From: Sporisorium sorghi
Lineage: Eukaryota; Basidiomycota; Ustilaginomycetes; Ustilaginales; Ustilaginaceae
DNA: 64,000 nucleotides
Assembly (NCBI GenBank): GCA_023212695.1
Contig: JALCCG010000110.1
Location: forward strand, 1 to 64,000
Reading direction: 5' to 3'
The position numbers were made by a program, and so were the translations under genes. The notes under the pieces were generated by a model, which did no database searches, was not told the DNA's origin, and saw nothing but the letters and a program-made list of their open reading frames with translations. Each line of letters begins with the position of its first letter. Position 1 is the first letter of the stretch. Shown here piece by piece: positions 30,386 through 38,788 of the stretch.

Positions 30386-31023
30386 ATGAAGTTGGAGCTC
30401 TGCTGGTGCTCTTGAGCTTCGTCCTGGCTTCGCCTCAGCCGATGGAGATCGAACGGGAGCAGGAGCCTTCGAACAGTGAACTTCCTCGGTTCGGAACCTC
30501 CGATCCGCTTGCTAATGCCAGTGAGGGCTCATCGGCGCTCGCTCCGCTTCCTCATGTGATGCGTCGGGAGGACTTTGAGAACTTAAGTATGACAGAAAGA
30601 TTGTTCGAAACGATGAAATACCGGCTGTTACCCTCTCGGGCGACGCGCAGGGCATCCGACCGAGCCATGGCAAAAAAAATGATCAAAGCGCGACCCGCCC
30701 ACGTAGACATCGGCCTTGATCAGCTCACGGGACGCACGGCAGATCATTCTGGCTGGACTGTCGTGCAACTTCCAACAGATGCGAACCTGGCAAGCAAAGA
30801 TTTGGCCATCATGACAGAAAGGCGAAAGTCGTTCTACGCAGTCGACAAAGACGACAGGGTCTGGCTCTACGAGACCAGAAGCAATCAGGACTTGTTTACC
30901 TAGAGTTACTACGTAAATCTGGCCAAAGACAACCAGATCTCCGTCAGAAATGCCCTCAAAGCCCATGGCGAGGAGCTAGCGAGCGAGCTTTCGGAGGCTT
31001 CAGCGCACTTACATGGCGTATAA
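30386..31023 (+). pseudogene. Locus 11: group C secreted protein, frameshift and in-frame TAG
   Basis: There are two defects. The ATG at 30386 (MKLEL...) runs into TGA at 30413-30415, while the hydrophobic signal-peptide core and the body lie in another frame, from about 30406. That frame then meets TAG at 30901-30903. The same frame stays open for 39 further codons and ends in ASAHLHGV, the C-terminal signature of loci 12 and 14. The body holds SFYAVDKDDRVWLYETRS, matching locus 13 (PFYVLGAKNKVWFFDTRD). With both ends broken, no secreted protein can be made. Confidence 0.8.
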
Positions 31024-31500
31024 GCGGCTGTGACTTTACGAGTCACGGTCCGTACGCTGAGCAAGCTGGTCTGCTGTTCTGTTTCTTGCCCTTGCCTCCC
31101 AACGAGACGCTCGACGTATGCGATCGATTCGTGCTAAAGAGGGGAGGAACTCGCCCCACCAGTTCATCAGCCCTTGTCGTTTGTATCTATCCTTTCTTCT
31201 CTCTTCTCTACGCCAACGTCTGGCAGTTTTTTTCCCCACACGGTTCCCACTCACTTCGTCGCTCGGCTTTGTGCTCGAACGGCCCACCTGCGGTCCGAGC
31301 CGAGCCTCAACACGGCCAGCTATTCACGCTGCAATCCATCATCTCGCTGACACTGTGCTAGCGACCCTCGGTCGAGATCTGCTGATTGTGCTGCTCTGAG
31401 TCGCCAAATGCTTGAAGCTGGTCTTTTGCTTTCATGTGTTGAAAGTAGAAGCGAGTGTTCAGCTTTTGTGTTTTTGTCAATGGGGTGAGGCTGAGATGAG

Positions 31501-31579
31501 GTGGTGGGAACGTGGTGGGAACGTGGTGGGAACGTGGTGAGAAGTTGGTGTGAAATTGGTGGGACAGCGGTGGGACAGG
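31501..31579 (+). repeat. GTGGGAACGTG tandem repeat
   Basis: Three perfect 11-base units (GTGGTGGGAAC) followed by decayed units (GGTGAGAAGTT, GGTGTGAAATT, GGTGGGACAGC, GGTGGGACAGG). It lies about 420-490 bases before the ATG of locus 12. Confidence 0.7.
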
Positions 31580-31741
31580 CGGGTCCGTGGGCGTCTGCAA
31601 AGCGAAAACAATGCTACCTACTTCATAAGTTGAGCTCGCTGTCGGTCACGCTTCCTTTGTAGCTGCATGGCGATGGCTAGGTCAACGGAGAAAGTTAGGA
31701 CACGTCAGCGAGGTACCACCAAGTTCCAAGCCTACCACACA

Positions 31742-31748
31742 GATAAAA
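31742..31748 (+). promoter_or_regulatory. TATA-like box of locus 12
   Basis: GATAAAA, 253 bases before the ATG, implying a long leader. Confidence 0.4.
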
Positions 31749-31994
31749 GCCTGCAATCTGGCCCTTTCCCTCCTTTCCCTACTCCGTCCATTCACATTCC
31801 TTACAGCAGCTGGATCGACTGCTCTCCTCACTCATTTTCTCCTGACCACTCCTCATTCGGTACACACTCTTTCTCATCCCTCCTTTCGGGGCTGCTGGTG
31901 AGCTGCTGCTCCGTGGATAAGACCTTCAAGTCAGTCCATACCCTCGCCACTTTCATCTGTATTTCACCTCAAGACCATCACCAAAGTCATCAAG

Positions 31995-32753
31995 ATGGCT
32001 CCGATCTGGATCCGAGCTGTCGCCATCCTGGCGTTGATCTGCCTGGTCACGGCTTCACCCGTACCTATTCCAACCGATCCTCCCACCGCTGGAAGCCTCG
32101 CGCCTTCGCCCGGACAGCTAGTTGCACCTTACCCCGATTCGATGCTGGCTTCACTGCCTCCCACCAATATACCCGCGGTCAGGGACGGAATGCCTCATGG
32201 CGGCAGAGCGGTAGTGTTTGATAGTGACGGAACACCAATTCGATATGTCGGACCTGGTGACCACTACCAGGCTCTTACGCGAACTTTGCAAAGGGCGCCC
32301 AACCCACAACTGCCTGAACCTTCCGTCGCCGGTGTTGAGGGCCAGTCGGTGTACGACAAGTTCCAATCTTTGCCTGCCGATCAACAGACTGAAATCAAGA
32401 AGCAGGCGAAGAAAATGACGAAAGGGTTGGTGAAGGTCGACGGCAAGCGGATACTGAAGTCCTCCGGAAATGACATGGTGGATTTCCAAGCCAACAAGAG
32501 AATGTATTTTAAGGACTCTAAGGGCTGGTACTTCCGAGACCCCAATGGTGCGCTCTATTCGGTCGAGCTTGGGGGTGCGAACGGCATAACCCCTTATTCG
32601 ACTTTTGTTACAGATCCACATGTCTACCAAAGGGTCAGAAAGGCTGAAGAACAAGCGGCCAAAGGTTGGTGGCAACGATTTGCCGAAGGAGCTCGAGGCT
32701 TCATGGGTAGGCTGTCTTCAGCTTCGCCTGACAGGTACCTTCATGGCGTTTAG
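31995..32753 (+). CDS. Locus 12: intact group C secreted protein
   Basis: A 252-residue candidate effector. Its signal peptide is MAPIWIRAVAILALICLVTA, followed by a Pro-rich stretch. A Lys-rich helix (QQTEIKKQAKKMTKGL) precedes a strand pair (RMYFKDSKGWYFRDPNGAL) that matches loci 11 and 13. The C-terminus has a Trp pair leading a basic helix (GWWQRFAEGARGFMGRL) and ends DRYLHGV. The only cysteine is in the signal peptide. The function is unknown. Confidence 0.84.
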   Translation: MAPIWIRAVAILALICLVTASPVPIPTDPPTAGSLAPSPGQLVAPYPDSMLASLPPTNIPAVRDGMPHGGRAVVFDSDGTPIRYVGPGDHYQALTRTLQRAPNPQLPEPSVAGVEGQSVYDKFQSLPADQQTEIKKQAKKMTKGLVKVDGKRILKSSGNDMVDFQANKRMYFKDSKGWYFRDPNGALYSVELGGANGITPYSTFVTDPHVYQRVRKAEEQAAKGWWQRFAEGARGFMGRLSSASPDRYLHGV

Positions 32754-33173
32754 GCAGCAGCAGATGTACATCTATCTGTAAACCAGCGCAGTTCAGTGCT
32801 GAACATTATCACAGTCTCACCCACAATCCGTTTCCCTCAAACAAGCGTGGACGGAGGATGCGCTGGCCCTTCTCTCGCACCTTGAATCTCATCTCAATTC
32901 AATTTTCTGACTCGTGTGTACAAGGTTACAGGTCGTGCAAGCTCCAAGGCATGACCGTGCTGCCGTTGTGAAGGTAGAGTGTAACGGTTCAGAGTTCGTG
33001 CCAAGCCAGCCGAAAGTCGAAAGGCACATCGCACCTAAAAATCGAGAGACGCGGAGAGATGAAACTGCTCGAACCGACGAAGGTACTCCGTGGAGTGGGA
33101 TGTCGAAGAAGAGAATTGTCCTCTAGGTTCGAGCATGTGAGCCAAAGTTTGTCGCTCCCCTGTGCACTATGTA

Positions 33174-33211
33174 ATGCTCGAGCGCCCGAGTCGCTCGAGG
33201 CGCTCGAGCAT
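33174..33211. promoter_or_regulatory. Perfect 13-base inverted repeat upstream of locus 13
   Basis: ATGCTCGAGCGCC at 33174-33186 and its exact reverse complement GGCGCTCGAGCAT at 33199-33211 flank 12 bases that themselves contain CGAG/CTCG. It lies 63 bases before the TATA box. It could be a dimer-binding site or, if transcribed, a hairpin. Confidence 0.6.
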
Positions 33212-33230
33212 ATGAACCGCTTGTAGCATC

Positions 33231-33252
33231 TCTGACCAGCTTACCGGTCAGA
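33231..33252. promoter_or_regulatory. Second inverted repeat upstream of locus 13
   Basis: TCTGACC at 33231-33237 and GGTCAGA at 33246-33252 are exact complements around an 8-base spacer, 22 bases before the TATA box. Confidence 0.5.
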
Positions 33253-33274
33253 GCAAGCTTCGAGGTCTGCATGA

Positions 33275-33280
33275 TATAAA
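33275..33280 (+). promoter_or_regulatory. TATA box of locus 13
   Basis: TATAAA in GATATAAAGACC, 155 bases before the ATG. Confidence 0.55.
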
Positions 33281-33429
33281 GACCTTGCGAGAGCTTTCCG
33301 CTTCCTGTCTTTGAGATTCAGAGACGGCTCACTCTGGCGTTCGTCCCTCTTCAGTCTCGCCGATAGTTCCTTTATAGCGCCTATAGCGCCTTAGCCTTCA
33401 CCTTTCCCAACCTCAAGCAAGCAACGCCA

Positions 33430-34410
33430 ATGTTTGCCAGAAGTAAAACAGTCTCGTTCTTGTTGCATGTGGCGATTGTGGTGGCACTGATGTCCAGCAG
33501 CGTGCTGGCTGTCAAATCGTCACCCTTGCCATCGGTACACGAAGACCATCCGCTGCTGGATCAGCCAACACGATCACTTCAACAGCAAGCTGGCATCAGG
33601 GCACCCGTTCAGAGTGTTCAGCTCCCCGGTCCGGCGGACGACGACCTGTACCCTCGCCCAAGGCCTAGTGCCTCCTTCACTCGATTTCGACTCGCTTCTA
33701 TGCAAACCATCCCAGTCACGGGGCTCCTTCGCGGGCAGCAAGGCAGACTCGTGCCCATCCAAATCAACGCTAAGCTCCAGCTCTCACCCGATCCATTCGA
33801 AGCGCTAGCAAGCAGCTCGCATGGAATTTTCCACGACTCGAATGCGCTCAAGAGTAGACCGCTTGCGACTCCTTCTTCGAACGAAGAGATGCAAGAACTT
33901 CTGCGTACTCATCCGGAAATCGAGTCCGTCACTTTCGAACCGGAGGCGAAGCCGGACCCATTGAAGCTGACAGAAAAGTACCACGCGGTGCAACTTCGTG
34001 GGCAGGGACTCGACGCGAGGACGCTTTCTACGCTGAAAGGCAAACGGCTGCCGTTCTACGTTCTGGGAGCGAAGAACAAGGTCTGGTTCTTCGACACTAG
34101 GGACGGAAAGAAGTATACTTACACGGACAAGATGACGAGCTCCGACGAGACGTTCATACGGCACTTCTTTTCTCTACAGTCACAGGACGTGGCCGAGTCT
34201 TCGCAATCAGCAGTGCAACGGGTTGGTGGCGATGCAGCGGAGTCATCTCATACAGTAGCGCATCGAGATGCCGGCGAATTAGCCGGCGAAGCCCAGGGAT
34301 TCGTGCTGCAGACAGCGGTGAGGCAGTCGAGGACGATTACCGGCGTTTCCTTGGCTCGACAATTCGCAAAAGGGGTGAGAAGGTTCTTCAGGGAAGCCTT
34401 GCGACCATGA
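33430..34410 (+). CDS. Locus 13: intact group C secreted protein
   Basis: A 326-residue, cysteine-free candidate effector. Its signal peptide is MFARSKTVSFLLHVAIVVALMSSSVLA. The central part holds KYHAVQLRGQGLDARTLSTL and LPFYVLGAKNKVWFFDTRDG, which align with the body of broken locus 11. A Ser/His/Ala-rich linker follows, and the C-terminus is a basic helix (LARQFAKGVRRFFREALRP). It lacks the LHG(V/A) ending of loci 11, 12 and 14. It may be the intact counterpart of locus 11. No known domain is seen. Confidence 0.83.
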   Translation: MFARSKTVSFLLHVAIVVALMSSSVLAVKSSPLPSVHEDHPLLDQPTRSLQQQAGIRAPVQSVQLPGPADDDLYPRPRPSASFTRFRLASMQTIPVTGLLRGQQGRLVPIQINAKLQLSPDPFEALASSSHGIFHDSNALKSRPLATPSSNEEMQELLRTHPEIESVTFEPEAKPDPLKLTEKYHAVQLRGQGLDARTLSTLKGKRLPFYVLGAKNKVWFFDTRDGKKYTYTDKMTSSDETFIRHFFSLQSQDVAESSQSAVQRVGGDAAESSHTVAHRDAGELAGEAQGFVLQTAVRQSRTITGVSLARQFAKGVRRFFREALRP

Positions 34411-35225
34411 AGGGCGGGCACGTGCTTTCATCACGAAGCTGCAGCCAGAAGTGGAGAACGACAGCAGAGATCGGTCTTCGACTAAGAAATCAAACGAGAT
34501 CAGGCGGTGTTTCATCGTGAAGTTTATCTCCTTTTCACTGTGTCTGACTTCGCACAAGATTCGGCCGATTGCTACATGATGCGGCCGATCGTACACAGAG
34601 ATCGTGCTTCAATTGAGGTGTCTCCAAGCTCGCATACGACGAGCTAAGTAAGACCCACTCTTTCGACGACTTCATGTTGACACGTAGTCGAGAAGTTGCT
34701 GCGCCGCGCCCAGGTGTCCCACTTGGTGGATTTTTTCCTCCCACCGCACCTGTGGCATACTGAGATTTTGTAGTGCAATGCTACGTAATGAGGGCATGAG
34801 AGGAGGAGAACGTCGTTCTCAAGACACTGAAACGGTGCCACTGAGGGGATGAGAAAGGTGACAAGTTCCCACTGAGTCTCGGCTCGCGCGAAGAGAGCTC
34901 CTTTCAGTGCATGTTCAGCCTTCCACAAGTGAAGAGTCCACTGTGGCGATGTCCGACCACAAGCACGTTTCGCAGCTCACGTACCTCAATCACCCACTCC
35001 CTTCCCTCTTGCTCAGCTTTCCTCGCACTTAAAGCGCACGACAATCCTTTCCTTGTCTCCCCCATCCCAGACACGATAGCTGGCTATCTTGCCTTTCCTC
35101 CACTCGCTGTCCCTTGCTTCCCTAGATTCCTCTCCTTACCACTTTCTACCCGATTCAACCATCACTCTTTTGACTAGCCAGGTGCTTCAAACTTCTCGAC
35201 TCATTTCATCGTCAAGCCTAGCAAG
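34411..35225. other. Intergenic region before locus 14
   Basis: No gene is seen. A CTTAAAG box lies at 35028-35034, and a pyrimidine-rich leader follows. Confidence 0.45.
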
Positions 35226-35924
35226 ATGAAGATCTACAAATCCATTCTGGTGCAATTGGCTGTCCTGGTGGCACTCGCTCCGCTGGTCCTTTCTGTTGGG
35301 CCAATCACCGGAAGACCTGTCACTATCCCCGAAGACGAGGTGCTCCCAGACGTCGAGTACGCGCCGTTCGACCCGAAGCACAAGTCAGCCGTCGCTTGGC
35401 TGGAGCCTAATTCTGCTAAAGATGGAGAATTCGTTCTCCCGAAGTTGGGAACGCCTCTGCCCATGTCAGGAGCTGGAGCACCTGTTCAGCCGCAAGAGCC
35501 GCCTATCGGTGCTTCCACTGGAGCTGGCATACGAGCTTCACCTGCTGCCAAGACTGTGAACCAAGACTATTGGTGGCAGCGATGGACATCGCCTTGGTCA
35601 ACCGGCGCTCGAGTTGCTCCAGACAACAGCATGAAAGCTACTCAGCCCAATAGAGCAGCCTTGTCTGCTTCTGCCGAGGTTGGTGCGCGCACGTCCACCA
35701 CGATAGTCAAGAACACTGTGAGCCCACAGTCGTGGTTGCCGAGTTTCAGATTTCCCTGGTCTGCAGCTCGCGAAGCAGCTCCTATCTCATCCACCGATCA
35801 GCTAAGCCAAGGCGTACGCAAGACGGCGAACACGGGGACTTACTGGTCGAGATTCTTCAAAAGCGCCGGTGGAGCAATTGGCAGAGCACGTTCTAGTCTC
35901 CTTCAGTACCTTCATGGCGCTTGA
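35226..35924 (+). CDS. Locus 14: intact group C secreted protein with Trp motifs
   Basis: A 232-residue, cysteine-free candidate effector. Its signal peptide is MKIYKSILVQLAVLVALAPLVLSV. The N-terminal half is Pro-rich. The C-terminal half has three Trp-led segments: DYWWQRWTSPWS, SWLPSFRFPWSAA and YWSRFFKSAGGAIGRARSSL. It ends LLQYLHGA, the group C tail. Repeated Trp segments also link it to group D (loci 15-16), so it may bridge the two groups. No enzyme motif is seen. Confidence 0.82.
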   Translation: MKIYKSILVQLAVLVALAPLVLSVGPITGRPVTIPEDEVLPDVEYAPFDPKHKSAVAWLEPNSAKDGEFVLPKLGTPLPMSGAGAPVQPQEPPIGASTGAGIRASPAAKTVNQDYWWQRWTSPWSTGARVAPDNSMKATQPNRAALSASAEVGARTSTTIVKNTVSPQSWLPSFRFPWSAAREAAPISSTDQLSQGVRKTANTGTYWSRFFKSAGGAIGRARSSLLQYLHGA

Positions 35925-37220
35925 ACACATGTCGCAAGCTGGTACTGTGGCACTCCTCTCCCCCTCTTTTCCAGTGTCCCTACTGGCTGGGACTTTTGTC
36001 GTCACTGTCTTTTGTAGCACATTACTCAACTGTCATTACCGATCTCGTGTCTCATGTCTGTTGACTACTCTCTTTTCCATTTTTCCCGATTGCACTACCT
36101 CACATTTGCGGTCTCATTTTGCGGTGTTCTTTTCGAGGTTGCACCGACTTAAGCATGAGGGATGGACTGTCGGTACGCGCTCCTCAATCTTTCTTTTGAA
36201 ACTCTTGCGTGTGTAGACAAGCAAGAAAAGCAGAAACTGAAACCGCGAGCTTGATCTAGTGCACCCGCGAACTTGACTGAGTGCCCGAAACACACTGTGT
36301 GATTGAGACCGTGAAAGCAAGTCAGTGCAAAACCGCGAAAACGGTTGGAAAAGAGAGTACGTTCTTGCTCATGAGGCTGTGCTTCAATTGTGTGGGTCAA
36401 TTGACGACGGCGTTGAAAACGCCTAGACCCACCGTTCCCACAGGTCGTGATGAGCTTTCGGCTTCATTGTTCAGCGCGGTACCACCAGTAGCCTGTCTTT
36501 TCTTGCGACCAATCACGACGACTAGTCAGGAATCGAGTCACGACAATGGTCGTCGACCTCGTTCCAGGCTTGCCTACTCGAGAGACGCCCCACACCTGGA
36601 CCAAACCGCTGGCGAGTACCCTTCGTGCATTTTTCTTGTGCGAAGTGAAACAATAATGGAGTCGGCGTTTGCGTCTCGTACCATCGCACTTTTCAGTCTG
36701 CCAAGACGGCAGAAACTCAATTTGTGATTGTCCCGCCCAAACTGCCCTACACCTCTACGCCTACGGAGGCGATCACAAAGCCGCGCTTAGTCAATGCTCG
36801 CGCTCTTGAACGAAATGCCTGGTAAACATTTTGACATCGCAACAGCGGTGATGGTGTGCGTGGTCAGGTGAGCACGACTTCATTCGGGCCGTGAAGAGGC
36901 TGCAAGGAATCCTTGTCGGCCCACAAGATTGCATGTGAGGGAACACATACCGCTCCTCTCTGGTACATAAGGGGCGAGAGCTCTGCTTCGAAACCATTTT
37001 CCCGCCTTTCTACGCCTTCCCACAAACAGGCACCCACACTCTTTCTCTTTCTCCTCTTGTCTTTCTCACTTTCTCTCTCCCTCACTCTCTTCCTCCCTCT
37101 CATTCTCTCAGTCACTATCTCCGCCTCTCCTCTCTCCCTCTTTCTATCCACTTTGATCCTTGGCAGGACCAAGAACGATGCTCTCATTACTCTATCTTCG
37201 GGAAAGAAGGGCACAAGGTG
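35925..37220. other. 1.3 kb intergenic region before locus 15
   Basis: No supported gene is seen; a 148-codon frame at 36281-36727 has no family signature. The 200 bases before locus 15 (37020-37150) are a strongly pyrimidine-rich leader. A CATAAGGGGC box lies at 36966. ACCGTTCCCAC near 36430 is the reverse complement of the GTGGGAACG unit seen at 31501. Confidence 0.45.
36966..36975 (+). promoter_or_regulatory. TATA-like box of locus 15
   Basis: CATAAGGGGC, 255 bases before the ATG, resembling the boxes of loci 1-3. Confidence 0.35.
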
Positions 37221-38081
37221 ATGCCGTTCTTGGTCGTTTTGCTGCTTCTCATCAGCGCGACCCTCACTGTTAAAGGTGATGAGGGGGGATCTGAGTCGCC
37301 TATGCGAGAGACCTCACGAGGGACTCTGGATGGTCAAGGTCAAATAGTCCCATTAAGGTCCCACTGGGTGATGGGCTCGATTGATACTACTGGTGCAGTC
37401 CACTCTACGACGCCTGCACGAGAAGGATCGATTGTCGAATTGCAACTACGGAGACCAAAAAAGGTATCAGGGAAAGTGGGCGGTCAACTGCATTCGGCTT
37501 ATCCAGTTCCACAAGGCTGGTCTTTCGCAAAGGCATATTCGGACACTATGACGCCACTCTATGCGCCGGATGAGCTATGGGGAAGATTTACAGAAGACGG
37601 CACCTACGTACTCGAACCCCATCCTCCACCTCCCGCCGGCTGGGTCCGGGTGGAGAATCCCCAACTACAAAGGCCACCAGGTCAAACTTCGCATGGATAG
37701 TTCACGCCAGCCTCTAATCCGAGGTTAGGGGAAGAATCTTCTTCGGCTGGACATTTCAGGCCATCTTTGCAGCTGGAGACAGGACCAGAACCTTCTTCAC
37801 GTGGTAACCGAAGGAGAGCTGGATGGGCAGCGAGAATCAAGAAAGCGTTCACTGGTAGGCCTAGCGCCTCTGCCTCCAGGGACGGAGCAGGGGTTCAAGC
37901 CCGAACTGCATCTTGGTGGAGTAGACCGTTCCGGTGGTCTTTCGACAAGCTCAGAGCCTTCAAAGATACCGTTGTCGGCTGGTTCCCAACTAGATCTGCA
38001 TCGACAACACAGACCCTCTCAGAGCACATGGGCCAGGCCGTTCACGTTCGTCGTCGTCACCTTCACCGTCATCGTCTGTGA
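37221..38081 (+). pseudogene. Locus 15: group D secreted protein with in-frame TAG
   Basis: The ATG at 37221 opens a signal peptide (MPFLVVLLLLISATLTVKG). TAG at 37698-37700 ends the frame after 159 codons. The same frame stays open for 126 more codons to 38081. That extension matches the end of locus 16: RIKKAFTGRP against GVSQAFTRRP, SWWSRPFRWSFDKL against SSWSQPFRSAFRSA, then TQTLSEHMGQAV against TRTITEQVGQLT and a His/Arg-rich end. A truncated 159-residue secreted protein could still be made, lacking all Trp/basic helices. Readthrough would restore the full form; the TAG context shows no clear readthrough signal. No cysteine is present. Confidence 0.75.
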
Positions 38082-38788
38082 AGGTGTCAAACCTTACACT
38101 CGTTCCTCTAGCCGTTACTGTCTTTTCTCTATTTCCTACCGCTCATTTGTATCTTTTCGTGAATAAAAGTGTTGGCGTTGCTTCGTCTTGATCCTTTTCG
38201 TCGCCACAGAATAGTGATCTCCTTGCTCTGATCGCGGTGTCGTGTGATTATATGAGCCGCATGCCTTTATAACTGTTGGACACGGGCCGGTGTCCAGCCT
38301 GTTTCGTAGTCTAGCGGCGAGCATATGGTGCTGAGATGGTTGTTCTACAGCGCCTGTCCTTGGTAAGCATGGAGGCGGAAACTCGATTCCTTTGACCCTC
38401 CCGTCTGCTGCCACTCTTCTGCGCAATTTCGCCAGTGGACTAATCCGACAACAATGAGACATGCGTCACGAATCAAGGGTGAGGTTCGATCCCGTTGAAG
38501 CAGATACAGGATCGCGGTGGGACTACACCCACCTGAAACTCGCATTTGCATGATACCGATGGGCGTCATTTGGATGCCCACAACTTCATTTGAGAGCTGT
38601 GCGTGTTGACGGTGAAAACGTCTATCTGAACCCCGAGATCGAGGGTGGTGGGGCGAGAAATGCCACCCCTCTTTGAGGGTACAAAAAGGCGAGCGACTTT
38701 GATCACGCCTTCCCTCTTTACGACCACCCACCTTCACGCTCTTTTCTCACACTTCCACACGAACGCATACTCCTTTGATAGGACCAGT
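38082..38788. other. Intergenic region before locus 16
   Basis: No gene is seen. A TACAAAAAGGC element at 38680-38690 is the likely core promoter of locus 16. Confidence 0.45.

Larger units (their letters stand above)
31024..31994. other. Intergenic region before locus 12
   Basis: About 970 bases with a G-rich tandem repeat (31501-31579) and a GATAAAA box (31742). Overlapping plus-strand frames at 31086-31399 have no signal peptide or similarity. A frame at 31667-32221 is a shadow of the locus 12 leader and start. Confidence 0.45.
32754..33429. other. Intergenic region before locus 13
   Basis: Holds two inverted repeats (listed separately) and a TATA box. No gene is seen. Confidence 0.5.

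Noticed and set aside
36281..36727. Extra gene between loci 14 and 15
   Set aside because: A 148-codon frame without signal peptide or group motif.
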